Shown here: positions 24,204 to 33,125 of the stretch, one piece after another
How positions within the stretch are numbered: position 1 is the first letter of the stretch
Layout: every line of letters starts with the position of its first letter
Assembly: GCA_902791035.1 (NCBI GenBank)
Contig: CADAUA010000001.1
Span: 372,001-436,000 of the forward strand
DNA length: 64,000 bases
Source of the DNA: an uncultured Coriobacteriaceae bacterium
GTDB lineage: Bacteria > Actinomycetota > Coriobacteriia > Coriobacteriales > Atopobiaceae
Direction: 5' to 3'
Program-made: the position numbers and the translations under genes
Notes under the pieces: model-generated
The model's input: the letters and a program-made list of their open reading frames with translations, nothing else
Told to the model about the DNA's origin: nothing
Database searches by the model: none

Positions 24204-25901
24204 CTAGAGGGCAGCGAGGAAGCGGTCCTGGGCAGCACGGCCGGCATCGTCCCACTTGAAAACGCCCGCGTCCTCCAGCACGTGGCCAAACACCTGACCC
24301 ACGCCCTCGAGGACCACGTCGTGGACGTTGGCCCCGTCCAGCTCCGGGTGCGCAGCGAGAAGGTCGGCGGCCCAGGCGGCGTGCGCAGCGGAGAGCGGGT
24401 CCGCGTCGAGCGCCGCGCGGGCGGCCGCAGGGTCGTCCCGATGCTCCAACAGATGGCCCTCCACAGCCCCGAGCTCTGCCACCAGGCGTGCCGGCAGTAT
24501 TGCCCTGCCCATGACCTCGATGAGGCCGATGTTCTCCTTCTTTATGTGGTGCCACTGGGCATGCGGGTGGAAGACCCCCAGCGGGTGCTCCTCGGTCGTG
24601 ATGTTGCACCGCAAGGCCAGGTACATCTCGTAGCCGCCCTCGGCCGTGCGACGGGCCACCGGGGTCACCGTGTTGTGCCGCACGTCGGCACCCGAGGCGT
24701 CCTGCGTGTGGGCCACCACGCCCACGGACTCGTCCGACCAGTCGCGCCAAGCATCGAGCACGTGGGCGCAGGCATCCAGGAGTTCCTCACGCCCGGCCGG
24801 CCCGACCGTGAGGCGCAGCACGGAGAGCGGCCAGACCAGGACCTCGCACGTCACGTCCGGATACGCCGCGAGCGAGAAGGTCTTGTCGACCCCGGCCTCC
24901 ATCATGGGGAAGACGTGCCGACCCCCCTGGAAGTGGTCGTGCGAGAGGATGGAGCCACCCACGATGGGCAGGTCGGCATTGGAGCCCACGAAGTAGTGGG
25001 GGAAGCGGTCCACGAAGTCGAGCAGCCGGCCCATGTTCTCCCGGTCCACATGCATGAGGCGGTGGGGCCGGCTCATGGCGATGCAGTGCTCCTGGAAGTA
25101 GGCGTAGGGGCTGTACTGGAAGCCCCAAGGCTCACCGCCCAGCGTGATGGGGATTATCCGCAGGTTCTGGCGGGCGGCGTGGGCCCCCAGGGGGTCGTCC
25201 GCCGGACGGCCCGAGTAGCCCTCGTTCTCCATGCAGAGGGCACAGGCAGGGTACTTCTCGCTTGCCTGCCCGGCCGCGGCGGCCGCCTTGCTCGCAGCTC
25301 CGGCACGCGCGATGTCGCGCGGGTCCTTCTCGGGCTTGGAGAGGTTGATGGTCATCTCGAGCGCGCCCCAGCGGGTGCCCGTGGTCCACTCCACGTTTCG
25401 GGCTATGGCCTCGCGGCGTACGTAGTCCACGTCGCAGCAGAGCCGGTAGAACCAGTCCGTGGCGGCCACTACGCCACCGGCCGCCTCGCGCGACGCAAAC
25501 TCGCGAGCCACGTCGGAGGGCCGGGCCATGAGGACGCCCATGAGGCGCATGGCCAGCCGGTCGCGGTTCATGGCGGAGTCGGGGATGATGCCGTTGGCCA
25601 CGGCCACACCGGCTAGGCGGTCGAGCAGGGCGTCTATGGAGAAGGACGGCGCGGTCACGTCCTGGCCCGGAGCGGCCGCGATGGCGCCCACCGTGTCGCG
25701 GACCGGCGCCGGGGCCGTGGCACCCACGACCTCAAGCACCCGGTTGTAGGCCCAGTCCGCATCCTGAGCAGCGATGACGTCCCGCGCCACGGCATAGGCC
25801 ACGAGCGTCGACGCATCCCCCCTGGGGTCAGACCCTCTGTCATCAAATACCAGCTCGGGAGCGTCCTTCTTGCCGAGCTCGCCGTCGATTACAGCTGCCA
25901 T
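24204..25901 (-). CDS. galT: UTP/UDP-glucose-hexose-1-phosphate uridylyltransferase, GalT class II
   Basis: Leloir enzyme exchanging UMP between UDP-glucose and galactose 1-phosphate. The 565-residue length and motifs PACALCMENEGYSGRP, GGEPWGFQYSPYAYFQEHCI and GGSILSHDHFQGG (with the HxH nucleotidyl site) identify the large, Firmicutes-type GalT2 class. The start overlaps the galK end by 13 bases. The first ~30 residues precede the usual N-terminus (TLVAYAV...) and include FDDRGSDPRGD, encoded by a REP-like GGGGTCAGACCC element read in frame. No start codon lies between the element and the conserved region. Confidence 0.95.
   Translation of the reverse strand: MAAVIDGELGKKDAPELVFDDRGSDPRGDASTLVAYAVARDVIAAQDADWAYNRVLEVVGATAPAPVRDTVGAIAAAPGQDVTAPSFSIDALLDRLAGVAVANGIIPDSAMNRDRLAMRLMGVLMARPSDVAREFASREAAGGVVAATDWFYRLCCDVDYVRREAIARNVEWTTGTRWGALEMTINLSKPEKDPRDIARAGAASKAAAAAGQASEKYPACALCMENEGYSGRPADDPLGAHAARQNLRIIPITLGGEPWGFQYSPYAYFQEHCIAMSRPHRLMHVDRENMGRLLDFVDRFPHYFVGSNADLPIVGGSILSHDHFQGGRHVFPMMEAGVDKTFSLAAYPDVTCEVLVWPLSVLRLTVGPAGREELLDACAHVLDAWRDWSDESVGVVAHTQDASGADVRHNTVTPVARRTAEGGYEMYLALRCNITTEEHPLGVFHPHAQWHHIKKENIGLIEVMGRAILPARLVAELGAVEGHLLEHRDDPAAARAALDADPLSAAHAAWAADLLAAHPELDGANVHDVVLEGVGQVFGHVLEDAGVFKWDDAGRAAQDRFLAAL
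25824..25844. repeat. REP-like GGGGTCAGACCC element inside galT
   Basis: GGGGTCAGACCCTCTGTCAT matches the intergenic copies at 40796 and 48112. It lies in the 5' part of galT and is translated as part of the N-terminal extension (DDRGSDP). Confidence 0.7.
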
Positions 25902-27115
25902 GCCCGGGCCCCTTCCTCGGAGATGCCGTACACGCGCGTGGAACCCGCGCCCAGCGCCGCGTCCATGCGGCCCACGAAGTTTGCCGTAAGGTCGTGCGGC
26001 ACGAAGGCCTGGATGGTGCCGCCAAAGCCGCCGCCGTGAATGCGCACGGCACCGCGGCCGGCAAGCGCGAGCTCGGCCACGCCCAGGGCCAGCATGGCGG
26101 GCTGGTAGGCACCGGCAGTGGACACGTTCTGCAGGAACATGCCGGAGCTCATGCCGCTGCGCCGCGTGAGGGCCAGGAAGGTCTCCACGTCGTCGGCCAG
26201 AAGGGCGTCGCGCCGCTGGTCCACCAGGCTCTCCTCCAGGTAGTAGTGGGCGGCGCGCAGGATGGCGCGGTCGCCGAGCTTGGTCCGAAGCGCGGGCACC
26301 GCTGCCTCAAAGTCCTCCTCGGCCACGTCGGAGAGACGGGTGGCACCAAGCTCGCGCGCCACGGCCTGCATCTCCACGGGCACGGCGGCGTACTCGTCCG
26401 TGAATCGGCTATGGTCACAGCCCACGTCCACCAGGCAGATGTCGTAGCCGTGCGCGGCAAAGTCGAACTCGATGCGCTGGATGCGCGCCTCGGACTCGTG
26501 GAAGTCCATGAAGCAGACGGCACCCTGCGCGACAGACATCTGGTCCATGAGGCCGCAGGGTTTGCCAAACCAGTCGTTCTCGCAGCGCTGGGCCAGACGG
26601 GCCAGGTCGGCCGCGCCTATGGCCTCCGCCCCGGCTGGCCCTTCCCACAGGGCCTCCATGGCGCGGCCCAGTGCGCACTCGACTGCGGCGGAGCTGGAGA
26701 GGCCGCCGCCGGAGGGGATGTCGCTCGTCATGGCCAGGTCGAAGCCCGCCGGCACGCGGCCACGCTCGGCCAGGAGTGCCGCCATGCCGCGGACCAGCCC
26801 CGCCGTGGTCACGCGTTCGTCCTCGCGAGGCGACAAGGACGCGGGATCAGCAGGATCAAAGGCCACCGCCACAGGCGAGAAGCCCTCGCTTGCAACATTG
26901 ATGACGTTGGTGCCGTTGGGCGCGGCCACGCCTACCACGGCCACGTCCAGTGCGCCGGCTATGACGTGCCCGCCCTCGTGGTCCGTGTGGTTGCCGGCGA
27001 TCTCCGTGCGTCCCGGCGAGACCACAGCGACAAGTCCTTCTCGCTGGCCAAACTCCTGCTCAAAGAGCGCCTGCGCCTCTGTGATGCGCACGGACCAGTC
27101 GTGCCCCTCCGCCAT
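25889..27115 (-). CDS. galK: Galactokinase
   Basis: GHMP kinase phosphorylating galactose at C1. The 408-residue protein has the galactokinase signature PGRTEIAGNHTDHEGG near the N-terminus, the ATP loop SDIPSGGGLSSSAAVE and the C-terminal GHMP motif IHGGGFGGTIQAFVP. In the signature, IAGNHTDH replaces the commoner LIGEHTDY. GGGAGAGGGG precedes ATG 27115. It is first in a galK-galT operon with a 13-base overlap; galE is separate. Confidence 0.96.
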   Translation of the reverse strand: MAEGHDWSVRITEAQALFEQEFGQREGLVAVVSPGRTEIAGNHTDHEGGHVIAGALDVAVVGVAAPNGTNVINVASEGFSPVAVAFDPADPASLSPREDERVTTAGLVRGMAALLAERGRVPAGFDLAMTSDIPSGGGLSSSAAVECALGRAMEALWEGPAGAEAIGAADLARLAQRCENDWFGKPCGLMDQMSVAQGAVCFMDFHESEARIQRIEFDFAAHGYDICLVDVGCDHSRFTDEYAAVPVEMQAVARELGATRLSDVAEEDFEAAVPALRTKLGDRAILRAAHYYLEESLVDQRRDALLADDVETFLALTRRSGMSSGMFLQNVSTAGAYQPAMLALGVAELALAGRGAVRIHGGGFGGTIQAFVPHDLTANFVGRMDAALGAGSTRVYGISEEGARAWQL

Positions 27116-27229
27116 GCCTTGCCCCTCTCCCGCCTGCCGCCATCCCGTCCATTATGCCCCAATGCCCCAAAGGTCCCTGAGCACTTTGGGCACGCCCACG
27201 GTGCTACACTTGCCTCCGCCGCAACCGCA

Positions 27230-27260
27230 TGTGACAAAAGTGACTCTCACTTTTGTCACA
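27230..27260. repeat. Perfect hairpin TGTGACAAAAGTGA/TCACTTTTGTCACA (family D)
   Basis: 14-bp perfect arms around CTC, in the divergent region between galK and the AEC transporter, ending 19 bases before the transporter start. Its location at a gene start, not an end, argues against all members of the family being terminators. It could fold in the leader of the transporter mRNA and limit translation. Confidence 0.75.
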
Positions 27261-27279
27261 ACAGAAAGGCCGCCCGTCC

Positions 27280-28191
27280 ATGCAGATGTCTGCCACCCTT
27301 GCCCTCCAGGTCCTCGTGATGTTCATGCTCGCGGGCGTGGGCTATCTGATGTTTCGCGGCGGCAAGATCACCCTCGAGGGCAACCGTACCATCGGGAACA
27401 TCCTCATCTACCTGTCGCTGCCCGCGGTGATCATCAAGGGCTTTATGGTCGAGCGCACGGCCCAGAGCATGGCGGAGCTCGGAATCTCCGCCGCCCTTGG
27501 CGTAGGCACGCTCCTCCTGGCCGGTCTTATCGCCCGCCTGCTGCTGGGACGCGACGCCATCGCCACCTTTGCTGCCACCTTCTCCAACCCCAGCTTCTTT
27601 GGCATCCCGCTGGTGACGTCGGTTCTCGACCCCTCGGCCGTCTTCTACGAGACGGGCCTCATCGCCGCCATGAACATCGGCCAGTGGACCTACGGGGTAG
27701 GCCTCCTCACGGGCGAGAAGCCCAAGCTCAACGCGGGCGACCTCCTGCGCACGCCCTTCGTGGTGGCCACGCTCGTGGGCCTTGCGCTCTTTTTCACCCA
27801 GCTCCAGCTGCCGGGCATCGTGACGGAGTGCCTGGACTTCGTGAGCGCCCTCAACACGCCGCTCGCCATGTTTGGCATCGGGGTCTACCTGGCTCACGTG
27901 GACTTCCGCCAGATGGTTCGCAACACAGCTCTTCTGCGTGTGTGCGCCGTACGCCTCCTCGTGATCCCCCTGGCCGTGCTTCTGCTCCTGGCGCCACTCC
28001 CTGCCAGCATGAACAGCCTGCGCCTGGCCCTCCTCATCGCCCAGGCCTGTCCCGTGGGGTCGAACGTCGCCGTGTACGCCCAGCTCCACAACGCAGACTA
28101 TGCCTACGGCGTGCAGACGGTGGTGGCCTCGGTCCTTCTCTCCGTGGTTACCATCCCCGCGGTGGTGGCCCTAGCCCAGCTTGTGTGGTAA
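27280..28191 (+). CDS. AEC (auxin efflux carrier) family transporter
   Basis: Membrane carrier of 303 residues with about ten helices, of the AEC family (bile/arsenite/riboflavin transporter superfamily), whose bacterial members move organic acids or other small molecules. Family features include NILIYLSLPAVIIKGF, the FSNPSFFGIPLV motif and the C-terminal ACPVGSNVAVYA. ATG 27280 follows AAAGG at ten bases; the next Met, two codons on, is also possible. Substrate unknown. Confidence 0.85.
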   Translation: MQMSATLALQVLVMFMLAGVGYLMFRGGKITLEGNRTIGNILIYLSLPAVIIKGFMVERTAQSMAELGISAALGVGTLLLAGLIARLLLGRDAIATFAATFSNPSFFGIPLVTSVLDPSAVFYETGLIAAMNIGQWTYGVGLLTGEKPKLNAGDLLRTPFVVATLVGLALFFTQLQLPGIVTECLDFVSALNTPLAMFGIGVYLAHVDFRQMVRNTALLRVCAVRLLVIPLAVLLLLAPLPASMNSLRLALLIAQACPVGSNVAVYAQLHNADYAYGVQTVVASVLLSVVTIPAVVALAQLVW

Positions 28192-28250
28192 CGCATCAAA
28201 TATGAATCGAGACCAAGGTACCGGACGCTTTCGTCCCATAGCTTCCCACC

Positions 28251-29411
28251 TCAGGGACGAGTCAACCAACCACTGGCGTTGCGAACCTGCACGCCGCCCG
28301 ACCCAAAGTCACCCTCGGCCCGCTCCACCACAAAGCGACGTTCCGCAGGTATTCCCAGCAAGTCGCCCACCAACCCCAGATGCCGGCAGAAGCTGGGTCT
28401 GAACGTCTCTGACGCCTTGATCTCCACCAGCTCCTCAGCCCCAGCCACCGTCATGTCCACGAGGTCGACCTCGCGCTTCTCGTCGTCACGATAGAAGTAG
28501 AGCCGCGGCTCCCTTCCCGCATTCATGTGGCGCTTCAGCGTCTCCTCCACCATGAGGTTCTCGAACACGGTACCGAGCTGGCTGCCGGTCAAGAGCTGCT
28601 GGGCGGACTGGATCCGCAGCAGATGGCAGAGAAGACCCGTATCGTGGAAGTAGAGCTTGGGCGTCTTGGTAAGGCGCTTCCGCAGGTTGGCGTGATACGG
28701 CTCAAGCAAGAATACGACGTAGCTGGACTGCAGGATGGAGAGCCAAGACCTGGCCGTATCGCGGGACACCCCTGCGTCGCCGGCCAAGCGTGTAAGGTTC
28801 ACTAGTTGCCCCGCGGACTGGGCACAGAGCTCAAGGAAGGTACGGAACGCTGCCGCCTTGCGAACGTCCAGATAGCCGACAACGTCCCGGGCCACGTAGG
28901 TCTCCACATAGTTCGGAAAGTACGCTAGAGGCGGAATGCCCACGTCATACATGCGAGGGTAGCCTCCGGTAAAGAGGAAGTCGTTCAGCGTGGCATCCCC
29001 ATGGGCCGTCTTCAGCTCTGCAAAGGAGAGGGGAAGCAGCCTTGCCATGCCCACCCGTCCCGCAAGCGACTGGGAGATCTGCCTGAGTAGCAAGAAGTTC
29101 TGCGGGCCGGAGAGAACGTATTGACCAGGGGTACCCCTGCGGTCTGACTCCACCTGTATCGCGGAGAAGAGCTCTGGCACGCGCTGTGCCTCGTCAACGA
29201 TCAGATGGTCGGGCCGATTGCGCACGAACCCCACTGGATCCTCGCTTGCCCGGGCAAAGGTCTGCGGGTCCTCGAGGTTCTCATAGGCAAAATCAGGGAA
29301 GCTCGCCTTGACCAGGGTGGACTTGCCGCTCTGGCGCGGGCCCGTCACGGAAACCACCGGGAACCACGCCAGGAGCTGACCCAAGTATGCAGAAAGGGCT
29401 CGCTCGATCAT
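28251..29411 (-). CDS. AAA_14 ATPase with C-terminal DUF4143
   Basis: 386-residue protein of a large, poorly understood bacterial/archaeal family. Walker A is GPRQSGKS (24-31) and Walker B LIVDEAQR (70-77); sensor-like VLSGPQNF follows. The C-terminal DUF4143 region ends in a PD-(D/E)xK-like pattern: Asp316 in REVDLVD, then Glu330-x-Lys332 in LVEIKAS, suggesting a nuclease fold. ATG 29411 was chosen as the usual family start (MIERAL). Three 23-bp direct repeats lie 33-93 bases upstream and are probably its control region. It is divergent from a helicase-nuclease gene. Biological role unknown. Confidence 0.85.
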   Translation of the reverse strand: MIERALSAYLGQLLAWFPVVSVTGPRQSGKSTLVKASFPDFAYENLEDPQTFARASEDPVGFVRNRPDHLIVDEAQRVPELFSAIQVESDRRGTPGQYVLSGPQNFLLLRQISQSLAGRVGMARLLPLSFAELKTAHGDATLNDFLFTGGYPRMYDVGIPPLAYFPNYVETYVARDVVGYLDVRKAAAFRTFLELCAQSAGQLVNLTRLAGDAGVSRDTARSWLSILQSSYVVFLLEPYHANLRKRLTKTPKLYFHDTGLLCHLLRIQSAQQLLTGSQLGTVFENLMVEETLKRHMNAGREPRLYFYRDDEKREVDLVDMTVAGAEELVEIKASETFRPSFCRHLGLVGDLLGIPAERRFVVERAEGDFGSGGVQVRNASGWLTRP

Positions 29412-29443
29412 ACAGGCCCCCACTTCTCCCATCGGCAGATGGG

Positions 29444-29504
29444 ATTGCCATAAGTGACGAATAGATATTACCATAATTGACTAGTAGCTATTGCCATAAC
29501 TGAC
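29444..29504. promoter_or_regulatory. Three 23-bp direct repeats (iterons), GTCANTTATGGCAAT on the minus strand
   Basis: ATTGCCATAAGTGAC (29444), ATTACCATAATTGAC (29467) and ATTGCCATAACTGAC (29490) recur at exactly 23 bp, about two helical turns, in an AT-rich stretch just upstream of the AAA_14/DUF4143 gene. This layout suits cooperative binding of a regulator, possibly the ATPase itself. Confidence 0.75.
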
Positions 29505-29556
29505 GGTTTGATTGACTGGCAGCAGAATTACGGGCATGGGCAGACAGGGCGGCTTT

Positions 29557-29709
29557 CGTAGGTTTCCGGTGAATAGTCCCGACCCACCCAAGTGTCGGCA
29601 CCCAACTACCAGCGTATATATAAGTTCTTACCATCAGCGAGCCGCCGGAAACCTGCGACACATCACGCCGCAGATCGGGTCGCGCGAGCGAAGCGCCAGA
29701 AACCTACGG
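29557..29709. promoter_or_regulatory. Divergent promoter region with CCGGAAACCTACG motifs
   Basis: CGTAGGTTTCCGG (29557-29569) is the near inverse of CCGGAAACCTGCG (29645-29657), and CCAGAAACCTACGG recurs at 29696. Between them is TATATATAAG (29615-29624), a likely -10 region for the rightward helicase gene. The regulator is unknown. Confidence 0.45.
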
Positions 29710-29781
29710 TATGTTGCACCCGCGGCTGGAATGCGAGATCCTGGAGCGGACCCACACCACAACCCACCTTTGGAGAAGCCC

Positions 29782-32700
29782 ATGCTCCAGCCAGGACTCT
29801 ACGAGGAGCTGGTGAGTCGGGGCCTGCGCGAGGACCTGGACCAGCTGCCCGACGACCTCGTTACCCAGCTCGGGGACCTCGACCCCGCCGAGGCCTCGCT
29901 CGTGCTCTCGCAGTACGTGGCCCGCGTGGCCCGTCGCTCTCTCGACGCGGTGGGCGAGGGCAAGGGCGGCCTCCGGCAGCAGGTTCGCGCCGCGAACGCC
30001 CTCATCTCCGCCATGGGCCCCGCCTGTGCCGCGGAGAACCCAGAGCTCGCCTCGGAGCTCGCCGCCGACCAGGTGGACGAGGGAGCCCGCCAGCTCCTCT
30101 CCGTCGTGTCCACCCGCAACTCCGCGACGGCCGTGACGCACGCCGGCCGGCCCGCGCTCCCCCGCCCCACCACCTCGGTGGCCCAGACCTCGCTCTTTAC
30201 GGGTGCCGCGCACGAGCCCCAGCTCTACGAGGAGCTCAAGCGCGAGATCGCCTCCGCGGACCGCATCCTCATGCTGGTGAGCTTCGTCAAGTGGAGCGGA
30301 CTTCGCCTGATCCTGCCCGAGCTGCGCGCCTTTGCCGAGCGCGGCGGCACGCTCCGGCTCATCACCACCACCTACATAGGCGCCACCGACCCCAAGGCCG
30401 TGCGCGAGCTGGCCTTGCTGCCAGGGGCCCAGGTGCGCGTGAGCTACGACACCAAACGGACCCGCCTGCACGCCAAGGCCTACGTCTTCGAGCGGCGGAC
30501 CGGCTACTCCACGGCCTACATCGGTTCCTCCAACCTCTCCAACCCGGCCATGACGAGCGGCCTGGAGTGGAACGTCAAGATCAGCCGCCAGGACCAGCCC
30601 GACACCATGCAGAAGGTCCTGGCCACCTTCCAGACCTACTGGCACGCGCCGGAGTTCGAGCCCTTCGACGCCGAGGAGGACCTCCCTCGCCTGACCGCCG
30701 CCATCGACCGCGAGCTGGGCCACGGCGGCTCGTCGGACGGCCCGGAGCCCGCGACCTTCTCGTTCGACATAACCCCCTACCCCTACCAGCAGCAGATCCT
30801 GGACCGCCTGCACGCCGAGCGCGAGGTGGGCGGCCACTGGAGGAACCTGGTAGTCGCGGCCACGGGCACCGGCAAGACCGTGATCGCAGCCTTCGACTAC
30901 CGCGACTTCTGCGCCCGGTACAACGACGGCCGTCCCGCCCGCCTGCTCTTCGTGGCCCACCGCGAGGAGATCCTCCGCCAGAGCCTGGCTTGCTTCCGCG
31001 GCGTCCTGCGCGACCCCAACTTCGGCGAGCTCTTCGTGGGCGGGCAGGAGCCAAGCAGCCTGGACCAGGTCTTCGTGTCCATCCAGACCCTCAACTCGCG
31101 CGACCTGACGGCCCACCTGGACCCGGACTTCTACGACTTCGTGGTGGTGGACGAGTTCCACCACGCGGCCGCAGCCTCATACCAGCGGCTGCTGACGCAC
31201 TTCTCGCCCTGCGTGCTCCTGGGCCTCACGGCCACGCCGGAGCGCGCCGATGGACGCTCTGTGCTTGGCTGGTTCGACGACCGCATAGCCGCGGAGATCC
31301 GCCTGCCCGAGGCCATAGACCGCAAGCTCCTCTGTCCCTTCTCCTACTTTGGCGTGACGGACGAGACCGACCTCTCCACCGTGCGCTGGAAGCGCGGCGG
31401 CTACGACGAGGGCGACCTCGAGAAGGTCTACGTGTTCAGCGCGGAGGTGGCCAGGCGGCGTGCCCGGGCGGTGGCTGCCTCCGTGCGGCGCTACGTGACC
31501 GACCTGCGGCAGGTCCATGGCCTGGGCTTCTGCGTGAGCAAGGCGCACGCGGAGTTCATGGCCCGGCAGTTCAGCGAGCTGGGGATCCCCTCGCTCGCCC
31601 TCACGGCCGAGAGCGACGACAAGACCCGCGCAACCGCCAAGCAGCGCCTGGTGCGAGGCGAGGTGCGGTTCGTCTTCGTGGTGGACCTCTACAACGAGGG
31701 CGTGGACATCCCCGAGGTGGACACGATCCTCTTCCTGCGTCCCACCCAGTCGCTCACCGTCTTCCTCCAGCAGCTGGGACGAGGGCTCCGCCTGGCGCCC
31801 GGCAAGGAGTGCCTCACGGTGCTGGACTTCATCGCCAAGCCGGACGAGCGGTTCGACTTCGAGAGCCGCTTTGCGGCGCTGCTGGAGCGCACGGGCACGA
31901 GCGTGCGCAAGCAGGTGGAGGAGGGCTTCTCGGCGGCACCAAAGGGCTGCTACATCCGGCTGGAGCGCGTGGCGCAGAGCTACGTGCTGGCCAACCTCGG
32001 GCGTTCGCTCGACAACCGCACCGTGCTCGTCGACCGCATCAGGACCTTCGAGGGGGACTCCGGCCTGCCGCTCACTCTGGGCAACTTCCTGGCCTACCAT
32101 CGCCTGGACCCCCGCGAGCTGGTGCGGGGTGGCCGGAGCTTCTCGCGGCTCTGCGTGGTCGCAGGCGTGCGCCCGGACTTCCACGAACCCGACGAGGACG
32201 TGCTCACACGGGCCCTGCCCCGCATCGCCGCCATCGACTCTCGCCGCTGGATCCACTTCCTGCAGCGGGCGCTGACGGGCGGTCTTCCCGCCTGGGACGA
32301 GCTTGATCCGGACCAGAGGCGCATGCTCCGCATGTTCCAGATAACCCTCTGGCCCGGGTCCATAAAGGCCAGGACCTTCGCTGACGCGGGCCAGGCGCTG
32401 GCGCGCGTGCTGGCCAACCCCACCATGGCCCAGGAGATCCGCGATCTTTTGGCCTGGCAGCTGGACCACGTTGACTTCGTGGACGAGCCGGTGGACCTGG
32501 GCTTCGACTGCCCGCTGGACCTCCACTGCAGCTACACCCGCGACCAGCTGCTCGTGGCCATGGACGTGGAGGACCCCGACTCCGTGCGCCAGGGGGTGCA
32601 CTTCGTGCGCGGGCACGGCGTGGACGTCCTCATGAACACGCTCAACAAGTCCGAGCGCGAGTACTCCCCCACCACCATGTACGAGGACTACTCCATAAAC

Positions 32701-32979
32701 GAGTGGCTCTTCCACTGGCAGAGCCAGTCCACCACGAGCGAGGGCTCGCCCACGGGCCGGCGCTACGTGACGGGTCGGGACGCAGACGGGCGACCTACGC
32801 GGGTGGCCCTCTTCGTGCGCGAGTACAAGCGCGACGCGGGCGGGACGGCACCCTACGTGTACCTGGGGCTCGTGAGCTGCGCCAGCCACGAGGGGTCGCG
32901 CCCCATGAGCATCGTGTGGAGGCTCGGGCGGCCCATCCCCGCCAAGCTCCTCCCCCAGACCAACAAGCTCGCCAGCTAG
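29782..32979 (+). CDS. PLD-nuclease/DEAH helicase fusion with DUF3427
   Basis: 1065-residue nucleic-acid enzyme. An N-terminal helical region (1-130) is followed by a phospholipase D-like nuclease domain with one HxK motif (LHAKAYVF, near residue 229, then GSSNLSNPAM), a superfamily 2 helicase (Walker A ATGTGKT near 359, DEFHHA near 456, TATPERADG, QLGRGLRLAPG near 665) and a C-terminal DUF3427 region. ATG 29782 follows GGAG. Relatives with this architecture are found in accessory loci; a role in phage defence or DNA repair is inferred. A single visible HxK would require dimerisation for PLD catalysis. Confidence 0.88.
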   Translation: MLQPGLYEELVSRGLREDLDQLPDDLVTQLGDLDPAEASLVLSQYVARVARRSLDAVGEGKGGLRQQVRAANALISAMGPACAAENPELASELAADQVDEGARQLLSVVSTRNSATAVTHAGRPALPRPTTSVAQTSLFTGAAHEPQLYEELKREIASADRILMLVSFVKWSGLRLILPELRAFAERGGTLRLITTTYIGATDPKAVRELALLPGAQVRVSYDTKRTRLHAKAYVFERRTGYSTAYIGSSNLSNPAMTSGLEWNVKISRQDQPDTMQKVLATFQTYWHAPEFEPFDAEEDLPRLTAAIDRELGHGGSSDGPEPATFSFDITPYPYQQQILDRLHAEREVGGHWRNLVVAATGTGKTVIAAFDYRDFCARYNDGRPARLLFVAHREEILRQSLACFRGVLRDPNFGELFVGGQEPSSLDQVFVSIQTLNSRDLTAHLDPDFYDFVVVDEFHHAAAASYQRLLTHFSPCVLLGLTATPERADGRSVLGWFDDRIAAEIRLPEAIDRKLLCPFSYFGVTDETDLSTVRWKRGGYDEGDLEKVYVFSAEVARRRARAVAASVRRYVTDLRQVHGLGFCVSKAHAEFMARQFSELGIPSLALTAESDDKTRATAKQRLVRGEVRFVFVVDLYNEGVDIPEVDTILFLRPTQSLTVFLQQLGRGLRLAPGKECLTVLDFIAKPDERFDFESRFAALLERTGTSVRKQVEEGFSAAPKGCYIRLERVAQSYVLANLGRSLDNRTVLVDRIRTFEGDSGLPLTLGNFLAYHRLDPRELVRGGRSFSRLCVVAGVRPDFHEPDEDVLTRALPRIAAIDSRRWIHFLQRALTGGLPAWDELDPDQRRMLRMFQITLWPGSIKARTFADAGQALARVLANPTMAQEIRDLLAWQLDHVDFVDEPVDLGFDCPLDLHCSYTRDQLLVAMDVEDPDSVRQGVHFVRGHGVDVLMNTLNKSEREYSPTTMYEDYSINEWLFHWQSQSTTSEGSPTGRRYVTGRDADGRPTRVALFVREYKRDAGGTAPYVYLGLVSCASHEGSRPMSIVWRLGRPIPAKLLPQTNKLAS

Positions 32980-33070
32980 CAAACACAGGGGGTACTCCCC
33001 CTTGTTTCCCCTTGTTTGGCCAAACAAGGGGAAACAAGGGGGAAACAAGGGGGAGTACCCCCTGTGTTTG
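32980..33070. repeat. Expanded nested palindrome (family C, copy 3)
   Basis: Left arm 32980-33019 and right arm 33020-33070 are inverted copies (start CAAACACAGGGGGTACTCCC), but the right arm has one additional AAACAAGGGGG unit, so a bulge forms. It begins at the base after the helicase stop codon and ends 55 bases before pth. Confidence 0.85.
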
Positions 33071-33125
33071 CGCCCCTGTGTTTGCGCGCTAGGATGGACT
33101 TGTCCGCGTCGAAAAAGGAGGCCCC

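Noticed and set aside
29444-29504. Plasmid-type replication origin
   Set aside because: Three phased repeats resemble iterons, but no replication initiator gene or other origin feature is nearby; a promoter-control role is simpler.
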